Source of the DNA: Actinomycetota bacterium
GTDB taxonomy: Bacteria > Actinomycetota > Actinomycetes > S36-B12 > UBA5976
Reading direction: 5' to 3'
NCBI GenBank assembly: GCA_947491175.1
Contig: CANLIF010000009.1
Coordinates: forward strand, 1-18,645
DNA: 18,645 bases
The notes beneath the pieces were generated by a model. It was given only the letters and a program-made list of their open reading frames with translations, was not told where the DNA came from and did not search any database. Both the position numbers and the translations under genes were made by a program. Shown one piece after another: positions 7,701-15,233 of this stretch. How positions within the stretch are numbered: the first letter of the stretch is position 1; every line of letters begins with the position of its first letter.

Positions 7701-8723
7701 CTAGTTATTGATACTTAAAACTTCAATCTTCCCCGAGCCAGTTACAACTTTACCGACTGTGATAAATCCTTGTTCCACCAGTTGAAGCTCAAGTGCTGGG
7801 TCAATACTCGCTAGTAGGCCACCGTTGGTTTGCGGATCAAAAAGTGCTGCCTGAAGATTGCTTTCGGTTAATCCCAAGACTTCCCGATCCGTTGCTTCAC
7901 GGTTGCGAGTATCTGCCGAAGTTCGTTTGCCAGTGTCAAACAGAACTTGAGCTTGAGGGAGTACTGCCTGGGAAGGAAGTTGAACCTGCGCATCTAAGGT
8001 AAAAATCCCAAGCATTTCACTCAGATGTCCAATTAATCCAAAGCCAGTTACGTCGGTTACTGCGTGGACTGCGGTGCCTAATTCAGCTAAGGAATTGCGA
8101 GCAGCTAAGTTTGAAATTTTCATTTGCTCGAGTGCGACTGCTTCATCACTTGGCTGGCGAGTGGAAAGCAGCACCCCGACTCCTAGTGGCTTAGACAGCA
8201 TCAGCAAGTCACCTTCTGCCATTCCAGTTTTGCGCCAGATTTCATTCGGGTTAACGTAACCGGTTGCTGCTAGCCCAAAAATTGGTTCGGCAATTCGAAC
8301 TGTGTGGCCGCCGAGAATTTCAACCCCCGCTTCTTTACAAGCAAGCGCTGCCCCAGATACGCAAGCTGCAATTTCGCAATCTTGGATCTCTTTAGGAAAC
8401 CCACAAACTAACAATGCAGTCTTTGCCAAGCCACCCATGGCGTAAATGTCAGACAAGGAATTCAAGGCACTCACGTATCCGTATTCAAACGGGTCACTGA
8501 CTACAGGTGGAAAGAAGTCAATGGTGGTGATTAATGAAGTGGTTTCATTAATTGCAGTAACAGCAGCATCATCAGGTTCAGCGAGACCAATTAAAGTATC
8601 GCTACCTTGTTGGTCATACGCTACGGAACGAAGTAACTTCAATAGAGATGCATCCGCTTTGGCAGCACATCCACCACATGAAGTTAGATCCCGAAGACTT
8701 ACTGCAGTTACATCAAGTGTCAT
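7701..8723 (-). CDS. selD: Selenophosphate synthase (selenide, water dikinase)
   Basis: SelD makes selenophosphate from selenide and ATP for selenocysteine, seleno-tRNA modification or selenium cofactors. The protein has 340 residues, normal for the family. The catalytic pair is C19 and K22 in CGGCAAK (16-22), aligned to Cys17 and Lys20 of E. coli SelD; it is a cysteine, not selenocysteine, form. Metal/ATP-binding acidic residues are visible: D51 in PDDAAV, D69 in TTIDFFPPVV, and D92 in LSDIYAMGG. GGHT (in ILGGHTV) and the C-terminal FDPQTNGGLL segment are typical of the AIRS/PurM fold. The gene overlaps the MmgE/PrpD stop by 4 nt. No selA, selB, tRNA-Sec or obvious selenoprotein is in the window, so its client is unknown. 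Its place in a catabolic operon is odd. Confidence 0.95.
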   Translation of the reverse strand: MTLDVTAVSLRDLTSCGGCAAKADASLLKLLRSVAYDQQGSDTLIGLAEPDDAAVTAINETTSLITTIDFFPPVVSDPFEYGYVSALNSLSDIYAMGGLAKTALLVCGFPKEIQDCEIAACVSGAALACKEAGVEILGGHTVRIAEPIFGLAATGYVNPNEIWRKTGMAEGDLLMLSKPLGVGVLLSTRQPSDEAVALEQMKISNLAARNSLAELGTAVHAVTDVTGFGLIGHLSEMLGIFTLDAQVQLPSQAVLPQAQVLFDTGKRTSADTRNREATDREVLGLTESNLQAALFDPQTNGGLLASIDPALELQLVEQGFITVGKVVTGSGKIEVLSINN

Positions 8724-10105
8724 TTAGCTCTTAAGGCCTCAACGAAATCACGAGAATTCTTAGTTGTTGGTAGAGACATAACTGCATTAAGTACTCGATC
8801 CGCCACATCAGTTCCGGCAACTAATGCCAGATTGTCGCGGAACTTGGCTTCAACTTCACTTGCAGCCAGTGGCCGCTCATCAGCGCCACGGTTTACGTCC
8901 TCGCGCTTACGAAGGGTTCGACCATCCTTAGTTTGAATAATGACTTCACCATGGAAGTACTTAGGGAAAGTTGGATTTGGATCATTTTGGTACGAAACCT
9001 TTGCTGCCAACTCCAATAACTCAGGGTCAACTAGGCAATCATCAGATAGGTCTGCCAAGGTAAAGCGACGCTTTGTAATCGCGGTTGCCACAATGAATGG
9101 CAGCGAGAATTTTGCATCGTAATCACTGCGAGGTGTGAGTTTTGCCTGGGCTGGTTCGCAAACTACAGGAACAACTTGGGACGGAACGATGGTAACGACG
9201 GATTCAATATCTGCGGCTGTTAGATTATTATCCGTCACAAGTTCAATTGCAATGTCAATGCATGCATGCGTGAAGTGGCAGGCTGCGTAAGGCTTGATTG
9301 CAACTCGCAGTAATTCCCAAGCAGTTCCAAGGTCTGCGGTAACAGCAGCCATCTTCAGATCATGCCCAGCCGGGGTGTGAGATGCGTAAAGTCCAAAGCG
9401 ACCTTCATAAATCGCAAGTGGTGCTTCGAATTTTGCTTTGGCCAGTTCAGCTGCCGTGATACCAGTTACCGCAGCCCAGCCTGGATGCAAGCGCTTAGTC
9501 CAAGCACCAGTTTCTAGGAACTCCATCGAGCCAGATGCTAAAGATCCAACAATTCCTTGCGCGCTAGCAATGCCATGTGCATCAAGTCCAATCATTTTTG
9601 CAGCGGCAGCGGCAGCGCCAAAGGCGCCAGCAAGACCAGTTGGATGGAAACCTTGGGCATGGAAACCGCCATTAGCAGCAGTGCCAACTCGAGCGCCAAT
9701 TTCTAATGCAATCAGAAAACCTAGGACCAAGTCATTGCCACTAAGTTCCCGGTCATCTGCAATGGCAATAGCAGTCGGCAGTGCACTTGCTGTTGCGTGA
9801 ATTACGCCAGGTACGTGAGTGTCATCAAAATCCAGGCCATGAATCAAAATGCCATTTAGCATCGCTTGGTCTCTGACTGCGAATCGCTCCGAACAAGCAA
9901 TTGCGCCGCGTGGGCCTGAGCCCAAAGCAACAGTTGCCGCGATACTACGAGTAGCAAATTCATAATGTGTCGATGCAAATGCAATACCTACTGCATCAAG
10001 AATGTTAAGTAACGCTTGATCTTGTACGGACTGAGGCACATCAGTTATCGAAACTGCTTGTGCCCAGGCACCTATTTCAAGTGACAAAGATTCCTGGTTC
10101 GACAT
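8720..10105 (-). CDS. MmgE/PrpD family protein
   Basis: This 461-residue protein belongs to the family that includes 2-methylcitrate dehydratase (PrpD) and cis-aconitate decarboxylase. Visible family segments are the helical N-terminus with LLNILDAVGIAFAS (32-45), HGLDFDDTH (89-97) with its acidic residues, GFHPTGLAGAFGAAAAAA (152-169), KRLHPGW (204-210), and KPYAACHFTHACID, which matches the KPYPxC(R)xxH active-site region. The C-terminal part has the smaller alpha/beta domain. Many members act on unidentified hydroxy- or unsaturated di/tricarboxylates, so a methylcitrate role should not be assumed; no prpB or prpC is nearby. It lies 8 nt after the acyl-CoA dehydrogenase and overlaps selD by 4 nt. 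Confidence 0.93.
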   Translation of the reverse strand: MSNQESLSLEIGAWAQAVSITDVPQSVQDQALLNILDAVGIAFASTHYEFATRSIAATVALGSGPRGAIACSERFAVRDQAMLNGILIHGLDFDDTHVPGVIHATASALPTAIAIADDRELSGNDLVLGFLIALEIGARVGTAANGGFHAQGFHPTGLAGAFGAAAAAAKMIGLDAHGIASAQGIVGSLASGSMEFLETGAWTKRLHPGWAAVTGITAAELAKAKFEAPLAIYEGRFGLYASHTPAGHDLKMAAVTADLGTAWELLRVAIKPYAACHFTHACIDIAIELVTDNNLTAADIESVVTIVPSQVVPVVCEPAQAKLTPRSDYDAKFSLPFIVATAITKRRFTLADLSDDCLVDPELLELAAKVSYQNDPNPTFPKYFHGEVIIQTKDGRTLRKREDVNRGADERPLAASEVEAKFRDNLALVAGTDVADRVLNAVMSLPTTKNSRDFVEALRAK

Positions 10106-10113
10106 AGTTACTC

Positions 10114-11376
10114 CTAGTTGAAACGTAAGCCGAGAGTTTCGGCGATAGTAGTGCGCTGTACTTCGTCAGTACCGCCTGGAATCCGCAAGTTACGAGCGAT
10201 TTGAAATAGCTTGTTGATATCAGTATCTCGGAGAACACCAGAGCCACCGTGAATCTGAAGTGCGCGATCAGCAACGCGGTAGAAAGACTCATCATTACTG
10301 AGCTTTAGCGCACAAATCCGACGCACTTCATCACTTGGACGAGGCAGATTCCACCATGGGCCAGGGGTGTCGATGGCTCGCGCCACATCTAGTGAAAGTG
10401 AACGAGTTTGTTGCCAGTCCAGGTACATGTCAGCGATCATCCACTGAATACCTTGCTTTGCACCCAGAGGTTCGCCACCGACAATTCGAGTCTTTACGCG
10501 TTCAAGTGTCTTTTCAATCAGGTACTTATTCCAACCTGAACACATGCCAGCCCGGCGCATTCGGGTGTAGTTAAACGACATGACAGCAATATCGAAACCA
10601 CCATTAACTTCACCGAGTACTGTGCTCTCTGGCAGCACCATGTCTTCGAAGTGAATTTCGCCGGTGTAGCCATCACCAAACATGGTTTGGTAAAGCTTGC
10701 CAATTTTGTAGCCCTTGGAAGCATATTCTTTGGTGTCAAACATGAAGTAGGTAAAGGACTTACGACCGCCACCAGGATTTGTGATTGCCAAAACTTGGGC
10801 GACATCGGCATCAAAGTAATTTGTGATGTAGGCCTTGGTGCCATTAAGCACCCAATCTGATCCCTTGCGAACTGCATTGGTTTTCATGTCATAAAGATTT
10901 GAACCCGCACCGGTTTCAGTTACGCCATGCAGGCTGGTCTTTAGACCTTTAACTAATGGATCCGTGAACTGCTCTTTTTGGTGTGCATGTGCATGCAACA
11001 AACGGGGAGTTGCGCCTTCGGACCAGGAAAGTAAGGCAGGATTTAAGCCCACACCGTACCCATAGACCTTTTCCTCAACGTAAATCATGTCTTCGCGGCC
11101 AAGTCCGCGGCCACCTAAGGATTCAGGTAAATGTGCGCTATAAATATTTTTTGCGCCAGCAGCAGCCATGATTTCGCGGCGAGCAGCAATGACGTCCTGG
11201 TGCAAGCGACCAGTTTCATCAAGGAACTTTGATTGGTCGCTCAACAGATGGTGAAGTGCTTGTTCGCGAGGTGCTACTTCGTTGTCGTAAAGATCTGTTA
11301 CCTCAGCGATTACCCCATCAAGATGAGCTGGGATGTGAAGTTCTACGTCAAGTGGGGACGTTGTATTGGCGGTCAT
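10114..11376 (-). CDS. Acyl-CoA dehydrogenase family protein with altered catalytic position
   Basis: This FAD-dependent acyl-CoA dehydrogenase family member has 420 residues. Visible marks are the flavin/substrate-binding segment GVTETGAGSNLYDMKTNAV (E-x-x-A/G-G-S-D-like), LNGTKAYITNY, the mid-domain LPESTVLGEVNGGFDIAVMSFNYTR, and RALQIHGGSGVLRDTDINKLF near the end. Where typical members have Y-E-G-T with the catalytic glutamate, this protein reads P400-G401-G402-T403-D-E-V-Q. The second known site (the E-R used by isovaleryl-CoA dehydrogenase) reads T-R in FNYTRMRRAG. Neither standard base is present, so it may use another residue or catalyse a different reaction. It overlaps the ApgM-like gene by 4 nt. 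A second, canonical acyl-CoA dehydrogenase is encoded divergently at 14070. Confidence 0.9.
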   Translation of the reverse strand: MTANTTSPLDVELHIPAHLDGVIAEVTDLYDNEVAPREQALHHLLSDQSKFLDETGRLHQDVIAARREIMAAAGAKNIYSAHLPESLGGRGLGREDMIYVEEKVYGYGVGLNPALLSWSEGATPRLLHAHAHQKEQFTDPLVKGLKTSLHGVTETGAGSNLYDMKTNAVRKGSDWVLNGTKAYITNYFDADVAQVLAITNPGGGRKSFTYFMFDTKEYASKGYKIGKLYQTMFGDGYTGEIHFEDMVLPESTVLGEVNGGFDIAVMSFNYTRMRRAGMCSGWNKYLIEKTLERVKTRIVGGEPLGAKQGIQWMIADMYLDWQQTRSLSLDVARAIDTPGPWWNLPRPSDEVRRICALKLSNDESFYRVADRALQIHGGSGVLRDTDINKLFQIARNLRIPGGTDEVQRTTIAETLGLRFN

Positions 11377-12761
11377 TTGATTCCTGTTCCATTTACTTTG
11401 CTTAACTGATTTATATTTTTTGTTTCCGAGAAATCTAGGCTGACTGGATTATCTGGTAAGGCTATTGTTTCGGAAGATCCCGTTGCATGCCCCTTGAAAC
11501 TAGCTCGATGTGAGTAATGCGACATAAGGGGCAAAATGTCACTTGCCAGCACTTTGCCGAGCTCACCATTTTTATGCGAAGGTTCGTCACATTGAATAAC
11601 TTCATCAGGAAAAACATGAGGACCGACCAAGATTAATGACGTTGGATGAGCAGAGTGCATTATTCCGCCGGTTGATGGAGTTGCGTGATCACCGGTAATG
11701 ACAATGGTTGTTGTCTCGGCAAGTTTTGCCAGATTGTGACAAGCGCGATCCAGGCTCTCAATTACATCGCGCTTAAGTTTTGGTTGCTTAGTGTGACCAG
11801 CTTCATCAGTGGCTTTAGTGTGAATGTGAACAAAGGAATGCGTTTTACTCAGTTCAAGTCCGGCCGTAATTCGAGCCTCAAAATCAGCCTGAACATTTTC
11901 AAGATCACTCGGAATGTGAATTTGAGTCATCCCTAAAACCTCAGCAAGACCTCGATAAAGTGCCGAGCTGGTAACCGCAGCACCAGTAAGCCCCGTGGAT
12001 TCTTCAAAAGTCTTGAACGTAGTTTTTTTGCTGGCCCATTTTGTTACTGGCGCAATTAGTTCGAGTTTTCCAGCAGCTCGTCGAGCTTCGTTAATTGGGT
12101 GAGCAATCAACAACTCAACGGCTGAATTTATCCAACTAGTAACTAGTTCAGCCGATTCCTGCGCAGATTGTTGGTCAAGTGCTGATTCCAGTGCCAAAGG
12201 TTGCAACACTGGATGTAGGTGACCAAAAAGTGGATCGCTGTCACTGATTTCGTGAGATGTGATGACTTCCGATTCAAGGATGCATTCACCATTTCGAAGC
12301 GGATGGAGTACTGGGTTAAGTCGGTGCGGCATGACTCGCAGAGCGTCAAATAGTTCAAGGCAATCACTTGCATCGTCTTTACTGACTCTTCCAACGGCCT
12401 GAAGTTTTCCACCTTCGAGTACTGCAGGACGCAGCGCTAAATGAAAATGTGGTCGCGCGGCAGGAATGTCTATACCCATTCCGATTGCTTCAAGTAAAGC
12501 GCGGCCCGGAAAGGTTTGCGTCTGACCAAACATCGCCCAATGACTTCTTTCACTAGAAGTTGCTCGACCTGGGCCAAACGGCTGGTGAATACCGGAAACC
12601 CCAATTCGCGTTAGCTCATCAAGGTTTGGCGTCTGGGCGGCTTCCAGCGGCGTTTGATTATTCAATTCAGTGCTTGGACGATCGCCCAGACCATCGAAGG
12701 TAATCAAGATCATGGGCGTACGGTCATCCCACATTGGTGCTGGTTTCAATTTAAACGCCAA
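11373..12761 (-). CDS. ApgM-like metalloenzyme (archaeal-type cofactor-independent phosphoglycerate mutase family)
   Basis: This 462-residue protein belongs to the alkaline-phosphatase superfamily of metalloenzymes, closest in appearance to archaeal-type 2,3-bisphosphoglycerate-independent phosphoglycerate mutase. The N-terminus ILITFDGLGDRPSTEL with metal ligand D23, TPLEAAQTPNLDEL (37-50), and the nucleophile loop GRATSSERSHWAMFG (65-79; Ser69 or Ser70) align with ApgM. Further ligands are in DEAGH and TGDHATPSTGG, followed by the His in MHSAHPT. It is longer than typical ApgM (about 400-430). Interconverting 2- and 3-phosphoglycerate is the family reaction, but family members also act on other phosphates, so a non-glycolytic role is possible here. 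It starts 11 nt inside the upstream NMNAT gene and overlaps the acyl-CoA dehydrogenase by 4 nt. Confidence 0.82.
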   Translation of the reverse strand: MAFKLKPAPMWDDRTPMILITFDGLGDRPSTELNNQTPLEAAQTPNLDELTRIGVSGIHQPFGPGRATSSERSHWAMFGQTQTFPGRALLEAIGMGIDIPAARPHFHLALRPAVLEGGKLQAVGRVSKDDASDCLELFDALRVMPHRLNPVLHPLRNGECILESEVITSHEISDSDPLFGHLHPVLQPLALESALDQQSAQESAELVTSWINSAVELLIAHPINEARRAAGKLELIAPVTKWASKKTTFKTFEESTGLTGAAVTSSALYRGLAEVLGMTQIHIPSDLENVQADFEARITAGLELSKTHSFVHIHTKATDEAGHTKQPKLKRDVIESLDRACHNLAKLAETTTIVITGDHATPSTGGIMHSAHPTSLILVGPHVFPDEVIQCDEPSHKNGELGKVLASDILPLMSHYSHRASFKGHATGSSETIALPDNPVSLDFSETKNINQLSKVNGTGIK

Positions 12762-13299
12762 CCTTTATGGTCATAGCTTTGTTCCACTGCGTTTGAATCG
12801 TGTCAGTTGCGTTGGTAACCACAAAAGATTTCCATTCGTTGTCATTAGCCGTCAAGGAATTGCGGATGTCAGACGCAGATAACTTTTTGGCTGGCACTGG
12901 AAGTTCGAGAGTTTCAAATCCTTGATCGGTAAAGAGCGCTAATTTACTTGCTTCCCAAGGACTAAAAATTCGAACCGCAAATACGGTTTCGGCTGGAACC
13001 TTCCAAGAACCAGGAGCAGTTAGATCAAATGGAATGATTTCAAATTCTATTAACTCAGCCTGCGCCAGACCCATCAGAGAATCTTTGATTATCTTGACCC
13101 TTGATTCGTAAGAGAATGGATTTGCTTCATCTGTGTGACGGTGTTGACTTGCGTCATGTTCTTGCAAGTTTGCTACATCCGGATTTGTTACCCCAATGAT
13201 GATTCGGTCAAATTTGTGGCTTAGCGCTGATAGCACCTCCAGGTGTTGGAGATGGAAGGGCTGGAATCTGCCAGTGAAGCAGGCCACACGCTGAGTCAT
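12751..13299 (-). CDS. Nicotinamide-nucleotide adenylyltransferase, archaeal (NadM) type
   Basis: This 182-residue nucleotidyltransferase is likely to join NMN and ATP into NAD. The nucleotide-binding motif GRFQPFHLQH (10-19) corresponds to the GRFQP-x-H-x-G-H motif of archaeal NadM, and SASDIRN (141-147) is the second ATP-binding motif (I-S-S-T/S-x-I-R). ANPFSYESRVKIIKDSL (59-75) matches the NPF-x-x-x-E-R segment of NadM. The protein differs from the usual bacterial NadD. No Shine-Dalgarno is visible ahead of its ATG, and the upstream gene stops only 10 nt before, so coupled translation is likely. Its 3' end overlaps the ApgM-like gene by 11 nt. Related adenylyltransferases act on other nucleotides or phosphates, so the substrate is probable rather than certain. 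Confidence 0.82.
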   Translation of the reverse strand: MTQRVACFTGRFQPFHLQHLEVLSALSHKFDRIIIGVTNPDVANLQEHDASQHRHTDEANPFSYESRVKIIKDSLMGLAQAELIEFEIIPFDLTAPGSWKVPAETVFAVRIFSPWEASKLALFTDQGFETLELPVPAKKLSASDIRNSLTANDNEWKSFVVTNATDTIQTQWNKAMTIKVGV

Positions 13300-13309
13300 T
13301 GTTTAATGT

Positions 13310-13924
13310 TTAACCCAGTGCCTTGATCTTTGAAATGGCCTCATCAGTTTGAATCACATCTGCGTAACGGCGACCAACATCTTGCATGTTTGCATCGTGT
13401 GGGCCGGCATCTTGATCGCCACAAGCATCGTCAATGGCAATTGTGCGGAAACCATGCGAGAAAGAATCAACTATGGTTGCGCGAACGCAACCAGATGTTG
13501 TAACGCCAGTGACCAGAACTGAATCTATTGCGTTTGTAGTCAAAATACTGCTCATGTCAGTGCCAAAGAATGCGGAAGGGAAACGCTTCAGAATGTAAAC
13601 GTCGCTGTCGTCCCACAAGTCGGGATGGATCTGGGCTTCGTAGGACCCTGGATGAATGTCACGAAGTGCAGGCACTTTCCAGCGCGCGAATTCGGTATCT
13701 GTGGACCAAGCAACTGCAGTGTGGATGATTGGAATTCCAGCCGCGCGGGCAGCTGGGAAAAGGCGAGCGGCGTTTTTGATTGCGCGTTGGGCGTGTTCAC
13801 TTCTACCGAGTGCAAACTTTGGATCACAAAATGACATTTGAAAGTCAACTGCAATAATGGCAGGCCGAGTTCCCCAGCCAACCTCGCCTTGTCCGTAACC
13901 GGCGTTTTCGAATGAATCTGACAT
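13310..13924 (-). CDS. Isochorismatase-family amidohydrolase (N-carbamoylsarcosine amidase/maleamate amidohydrolase-like)
   Basis: This 204-residue cysteine hydrolase has the family triad: D27 in AIIAVDFQ, K113 in YILKRFPSAFFGT, and C146 in VTTSGCVRATIVDSF. The opening GYGQGEVGWGTRP and the ending ACGDQDAGPHDANM resemble N-carbamoylsarcosine amidase and maleamate amidohydrolase rather than true isochorismatase. It may hydrolyse an amide or ureido compound to the free acid plus ammonia. I chose ATG 13922-13924 because GGAGG lies 4 nt upstream; an earlier in-frame start at 13996 would add 24 residues without family similarity and overlap the promoter region. It is the first gene of the nine-gene minus-strand run, so its product may perform the entry step. 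Confidence 0.9.
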   Translation of the reverse strand: MSDSFENAGYGQGEVGWGTRPAIIAVDFQMSFCDPKFALGRSEHAQRAIKNAARLFPAARAAGIPIIHTAVAWSTDTEFARWKVPALRDIHPGSYEAQIHPDLWDDSDVYILKRFPSAFFGTDMSSILTTNAIDSVLVTGVTTSGCVRATIVDSFSHGFRTIAIDDACGDQDAGPHDANMQDVGRRYADVIQTDEAISKIKALG

Positions 13925-14069
13925 GAGCCCTCCAAATGGCAAAATTCCCACTTCTTGTATACATCTATTCCAGAATTCATGTTGGGTTTTGACCAAATTA
14001 AGGCTTTCGATGGCAGTTAAGGCGCAAAAGTGGCAGAATTGTATGCAATCTGACTAATCAGGAGCCACA
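13925..14069. promoter_or_regulatory. Divergent promoter region with two similar palindromes
   Basis: This 145-bp region separates the minus-strand nine-gene run from the plus-strand acyl-CoA dehydrogenase operon and must hold both promoters. TTGTATACAT (13955-13964, containing the perfect palindrome TGTATACA) lies near the minus-strand gene. ATTGTATGCAAT (14038-14049) lies near the plus-strand gene. The shared pattern TTGTATRCAW has the GT-N2-3-AC look of GntR-family operators. The TATACA and TATGCA cores may overlap -10 elements, but I cannot place convincing -35 boxes. Regulation by one factor is inferred. Confidence 0.5.
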
Positions 14070-15230
14070 GTGAGTAGTTTCGACCTTTATAAGACGGCAG
14101 ACGAGCACGAAGAACTCAGATCTGTAGTCCGAGCCCTGGCAGATGCAAAAATTGCCCCGTTTGCAGCGCAGGTTGATGAAGACGCTCGCTTCCCGCAAGA
14201 GGCCTATGACGCACTAGTCGGTGCCGAACTTGGAGCTGTCCATGTTCCCGCGGCTTACGGCGGCGCCGAAGGTGATGCCTTGGCATCGGCAATCGTGGTT
14301 GAAGAAGTTGCCAGGGCATGTGCCTCGAGCAGTTTGATTCCAGGTGTTAACAAATTGGCATCGCTTCCTGTGATTTTCAGTGGCAGCGAAGCTTTGAAGC
14401 AAGAGTTCCTGCCAGATTTAGCTTCAGGAAAAACACTTTGGTCTTACGCGCTTTCTGAAACAGATGCTGGCAGTGACGCCGGTGCCATGAAAACTACTGC
14501 AGTTGCAACTGGTGATTCTTGGACTTTGAATGGCTCCAAAAAGTGGATCACTAATGCTGGCGAAAGTCATATCTATACCGTGCTTGCCGTTACCGACAAG
14601 GACAAGGGTGCTCGCGGCGGAATCACGGCATTTGTTGTAAAGAAAGATGACCCAGGCGTCAGCTTTGGTGCTCCAGAAAAGAAGCTTGGAATTAAGGGCT
14701 CACCAACTCGCGAAGTTTACTTAGACAATGTCGTGATTCCAGACTCCCGGCGCATTGGCGAGGTTGGTGCTGGTTTTGGAATTGCCATGACAACACTTGA
14801 TCACAGTCGAATTGCCATTGCGGCTCAGGCTGTTGGCATTGCCCAAGGTGCGTTGGATTTTGCCGCCGGCTACATCAAGGAGCGTAAGCAATTCGGTAAA
14901 GCTATTGCAGAATTCCAAGGTATCCAGTTCATGGTTGCCGACATGTCAATGAAACTTGAAGCAGCGCGTCAGTTAACTTACGCTGCCGCTGCCCGCAGTG
15001 AACGTGGCGACGCAGATTTAACTTTCTTTGGCGCTGCAAGTAAATGCTTTGCATCCGATGTTGCAATGGAAATCACAACAGACGCGGTTCAGTTGTTGGG
15101 TGGGTATGGCTATAGCCGTGATTACCCAGTTGAGCGAATGATGCGTGATGCCAAGATCACTCAAATTTATGAAGGTACAAATCAGGTTCAGCGAATTGTG
15201 ATGTCACGTCACACTTTGGCATCTAGATAA
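14070..15230 (+). CDS. Acyl-CoA dehydrogenase (canonical short/medium-chain type)
   Basis: This FAD enzyme of 386 residues oxidises an acyl-CoA to the trans-2-enoyl-CoA and passes electrons to electron-transfer flavoprotein. Visible marks are LSETDAGSDAGAMKTTAV (FAD/substrate signature), LNGSKKWITNAG, GIKGSPTREV, RKQFGKAIAEFQGIQFMVADM, QLLGGYGYSRDYPVERMMRDAKI, and the catalytic E368 in YEGTNQVQR. All standard features are intact. The GTG start has CAGGAG 5 nt upstream. The MFS gene follows after 3 nt. It shares a promoter region with the divergent run that contains an atypical acyl-CoA dehydrogenase, so the two may serve one pathway. The chain length of its substrate is not readable. Confidence 0.95.
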   Translation: MSSFDLYKTADEHEELRSVVRALADAKIAPFAAQVDEDARFPQEAYDALVGAELGAVHVPAAYGGAEGDALASAIVVEEVARACASSSLIPGVNKLASLPVIFSGSEALKQEFLPDLASGKTLWSYALSETDAGSDAGAMKTTAVATGDSWTLNGSKKWITNAGESHIYTVLAVTDKDKGARGGITAFVVKKDDPGVSFGAPEKKLGIKGSPTREVYLDNVVIPDSRRIGEVGAGFGIAMTTLDHSRIAIAAQAVGIAQGALDFAAGYIKERKQFGKAIAEFQGIQFMVADMSMKLEAARQLTYAAAARSERGDADLTFFGAASKCFASDVAMEITTDAVQLLGGYGYSRDYPVERMMRDAKITQIYEGTNQVQRIVMSRHTLASR

Positions 15231-15233
15231 ATT

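Noticed and set aside
7701..8723. Selenocysteine (in-frame TGA) in SelD or neighbouring genes
   Set aside because: SelD uses a cysteine codon at the catalytic position and the neighbouring genes read through to ordinary stops with family-normal lengths.
9438..9800. 120-residue open frame on the + strand opposite the MmgE/PrpD gene
   Set aside because: It is the complement of an Ala-rich coding region with strong family similarity on the minus strand; the translation is low-complexity and has no ribosome site.
8720..10105. Naming the MmgE/PrpD gene prpD and the operon a methylcitrate cycle
   Set aside because: No methylcitrate synthase or methylisocitrate lyase gene is present, and the family is broader than PrpD.
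13588..13980. 130-residue minus-strand open frame overlapping the isochorismatase-family gene
   Set aside because: It lies in another frame of a gene with a complete catalytic triad; its translation shows no family features.
13925..13996. Upstream in-frame start that would add 24 residues to the amidohydrolase
   Set aside because: The added residues do not resemble the family, whereas ATG 13924 has GGAGG at proper distance and is followed directly by the conserved GYGxGEVGxG segment.
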